Positions 5,652-6,814 of a DNA stretch of 6,814 bases are shown in pieces. The notes under the pieces are model-generated. The model was not told the origin of the DNA. It ran no database searches and saw only the letters and a program-made list of their open reading frames with translations. The position numbers and the translations under genes were made by a program. Origin of the DNA: Ponticaulis sp. (GTDB lineage Bacteria > Pseudomonadota > Alphaproteobacteria > Caulobacterales > Hyphomonadaceae); NCBI GenBank assembly GCA_002699325.1, contig PABS01000034.1, positions 2,506 to 9,319 of the forward strand. Direction: 5' to 3'. Within the stretch, counting starts at the first letter, position 1, and the number at the start of each line of letters is the position of its first letter.

Positions 5652-6068
5652 TCAGGCTTTGGAAGCCGAGTCAGCAGTGGTCACCGGAATACAAGTGACA
5701 CCGTCCAGCCGAAACTCCTCACCATCATTCCTGCGAACGGCGAAGCACTCACCATTGCGAAGGGTCAGGTCAAATGTGATGGGCAAGCGGGTGGCGCGGT
5801 CTTCCTGGCTGCTCAAAGGCGGCGGAAGGACCGTAACGGAAGAACTGACCGATGGATTTCCGGCGCCGAGTTCGATAGTTGCGCGGCCGACAGCATCGCT
5901 CAAATGATCCTTGAGCCGTTCCCGTGACTCCAGGTCACCACCGAGCAAAAGTGCCGGGCCCGAATAGGCGGAATGGCGTGCGTCTTCAGAAGCGGAGTCC
6001 GTATTACTGCCGGAGGCGCAGGCCGCCAGAACAAGTCCGGCGGCTGTCAGACTGAGAAGATGTTTCAT
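5652..6068 (-). CDS. Predicted small lipoprotein, function unknown
   Basis: The 138-residue product starts MKHLLSLTAAGLVLAAC: a lysine-containing n-region, a hydrophobic core and a lipobox LAAC with the modified Cys at 17. Ala at +2 suggests outer-membrane sorting. A Ser/Asp-rich linker (18-36) follows, then a soluble domain with Cys108 and Cys126, which could form a disulfide in the periplasm. I recognise no family. ATG 6068 gives the cleanest signal peptide, but no good ribosome site precedes it. An in-frame TTG at 6089 overlaps the stop of the upstream peptidase (TTGA) and would add seven residues (MRLRLRI), so translational coupling from there is possible. It lies 17 nt after the S41 peptidase gene and is probably co-transcribed with it. 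A 5-bp stem at 5655-5667 ends the gene; no T-tract follows. Confidence 0.75.
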   Translation of the reverse strand: MKHLLSLTAAGLVLAACASGSNTDSASEDARHSAYSGPALLLGGDLESRERLKDHLSDAVGRATIELGAGNPSVSSSVTVLPPPLSSQEDRATRLPITFDLTLRNGECFAVRRNDGEEFRLDGVTCIPVTTADSASKA

Positions 6069-6085
6069 GATGCGCAGTCTAAGCC

Positions 6086-6814
6086 TCAATATGGCATTCT
6101 TAGGTCACGACTCGTGTCGAGAATATCTTCGGTACGGGTGCGGCCGGTGGTTGCGATTTTTCCGCCTGCGGATTCGCTCAGATATACAGTTTCTTTCTCT
6201 GTGTCAGTTTGCCGGGACTTTGCGCTCGCTGCGGACGCAGGCGGGCAGGCATTGTTGGCCTGATAATAGAGCGCGGTTGCAAGCATGGTTTCGTTCGGAT
6301 CACCCAGTGGTTCGGTCAGGTCGTCACCGACCGTGCATCCCGGCAATTGTGCGCCGAACTGGAAGCTAGAATCCTGCGGCACGAAACCATCGGTATAGTC
6401 ACCAAAGCCCTTGTCGTTCACGCCCTGGAACTGAATGGTGTAATAGGTCTCACCGCAATTGTCTGTCGGGTAGAAGCCATAGGGTTTGCCACAGGTGATA
6501 TCTCCAACCAGAACCACTTCGACATCAATGCCGCGCAGCGAGTTTATGACCGATTCACTGGCGCTACACGTTGCGCCGGTCGACAGAATGAAGACCCGCT
6601 GCAGATTGAGCGTGTCCAGCGGCGTGCCGCTGGGGAGACTGAAGCCGAGCCCGGTATCATAGAACGGCACCGGATCATTCAGATTCCCTGTCACCGGATT
6701 ACGGTTGCCAGCATCATCATTGAAACGCAGCTGTTCAAACGTCTTGCCGTCTGTTTGGGCATTACCTGCGATCATATAGCCGAGCTGCGAGGCGACAGCG
6801 AGCAGGCCGCCCCC
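6086..6814 (-). CDS. S41-family serine peptidase, C-terminal part (5' end outside window)
   Basis: The frame is open from the window edge to TGA at 6088-6086, giving 242 visible residues. The first, GGGLLAVASQLG, match the conserved NGGG segment of S41 (C-terminal processing, tail-specific) peptidases, so the missing part should hold the signal peptide and N-terminal domains. The active-site block STGATCSASES carries the predicted nucleophile Ser (visible residue 84, codon 6565-6563). GDITCGKPYG carries the general-base Lys (residue 110, codon 6487-6485), 26 residues later, close to the 25 usual in CtpA-type enzymes. Five cysteines and the family suggest a periplasmic or surface protein. The last 60 or so residues are Ser/Thr/Lys-rich and likely disordered. 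Substrate unknown; the lipoprotein gene just downstream could be a partner. An ATG at 6775 lies inside the conserved domain and is not the start. Confidence 0.88.
   Translation of the reverse strand, partial: GGGLLAVASQLGYMIAGNAQTDGKTFEQLRFNDDAGNRNPVTGNLNDPVPFYDTGLGFSLPSGTPLDTLNLQRVFILSTGATCSASESVINSLRGIDVEVVLVGDITCGKPYGFYPTDNCGETYYTIQFQGVNDKGFGDYTDGFVPQDSSFQFGAQLPGCTVGDDLTEPLGDPNETMLATALYYQANNACPPASAASAKSRQTDTEKETVYLSESAGGKIATTGRTRTEDILDTSRDLRMPY

Noticed and set aside
5564..5698. 44-codon + strand ORF starting at ATG 5564 across the permease leader
   Set aside because: There is no Shine-Dalgarno site, it runs antisense into the lipoprotein gene, and the minus-strand small ORF explains the region better.
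1..6814. CRISPR array, tRNA/rRNA genes, insertion sequences, phage or toxin-antitoxin genes
   Set aside because: No regularly spaced repeats, cloverleaf or rRNA sequence, transposase or phage-like proteins were seen; the window reads as ordinary chromosome.

Overview
The window looks like chromosomal DNA of an alphaproteobacterium. The protein style of the three glycolytic genes, the moderate-to-high GC and the TauE/SafE subtype fit Hyphomonadaceae, Caulobacterales or Parvularculaceae, but the family is a guess from memory of related proteins, not a measured placement.

Layout. Positions 2-922 (+) hold the 3' part of a sialidase-like BNR/Asp-box protein, followed by a 10-bp hairpin. Next comes a lower-glycolysis block, all on +: GAPDH (1053-2060), a 247-nt spacer with a strong terminator-like hairpin, phosphoglycerate kinase (2308-3504), and 49 nt later a class I fructose-bisphosphate aldolase (3554-4447). 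The block ends in a textbook rho-independent terminator (4492-4525). The stop codon of a convergent gene on the minus strand, a TauE/SafE-family membrane permease (4509-5393), lies inside that terminator. The far right carries a minus-strand pair: an S41 (C-terminal-processing type) serine peptidase cut by the window edge (6086-6814), then a 138-residue predicted lipoprotein (5652-6068).

How the genes work together. Aldolase, GAPDH and PGK catalyse neighbouring reversible steps between fructose-1,6-bisphosphate and 3-phosphoglycerate and serve both glycolysis and gluconeogenesis. The hairpins suggest that gap is made mainly on its own mRNA, with pgk-fda as a separate or attenuated unit. The peptidase and lipoprotein are both envelope proteins and are probably co-transcribed. 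The TauE/SafE permease has its own leader.

The least ordinary part is the leader of the permease gene (5394-5640, minus strand sense). It holds an 11-bp inverted repeat, a TetR-type palindrome, an unannotated 35-codon serine-rich ORF with a good Shine-Dalgarno site, and three consecutive dyad-symmetric elements between that ORF and the permease start. This could be a small-ORF-based attenuation or translation-control system, or a multi-operator promoter. It is the best candidate here for something undescribed. The rest of the window is ordinary housekeeping sequence.
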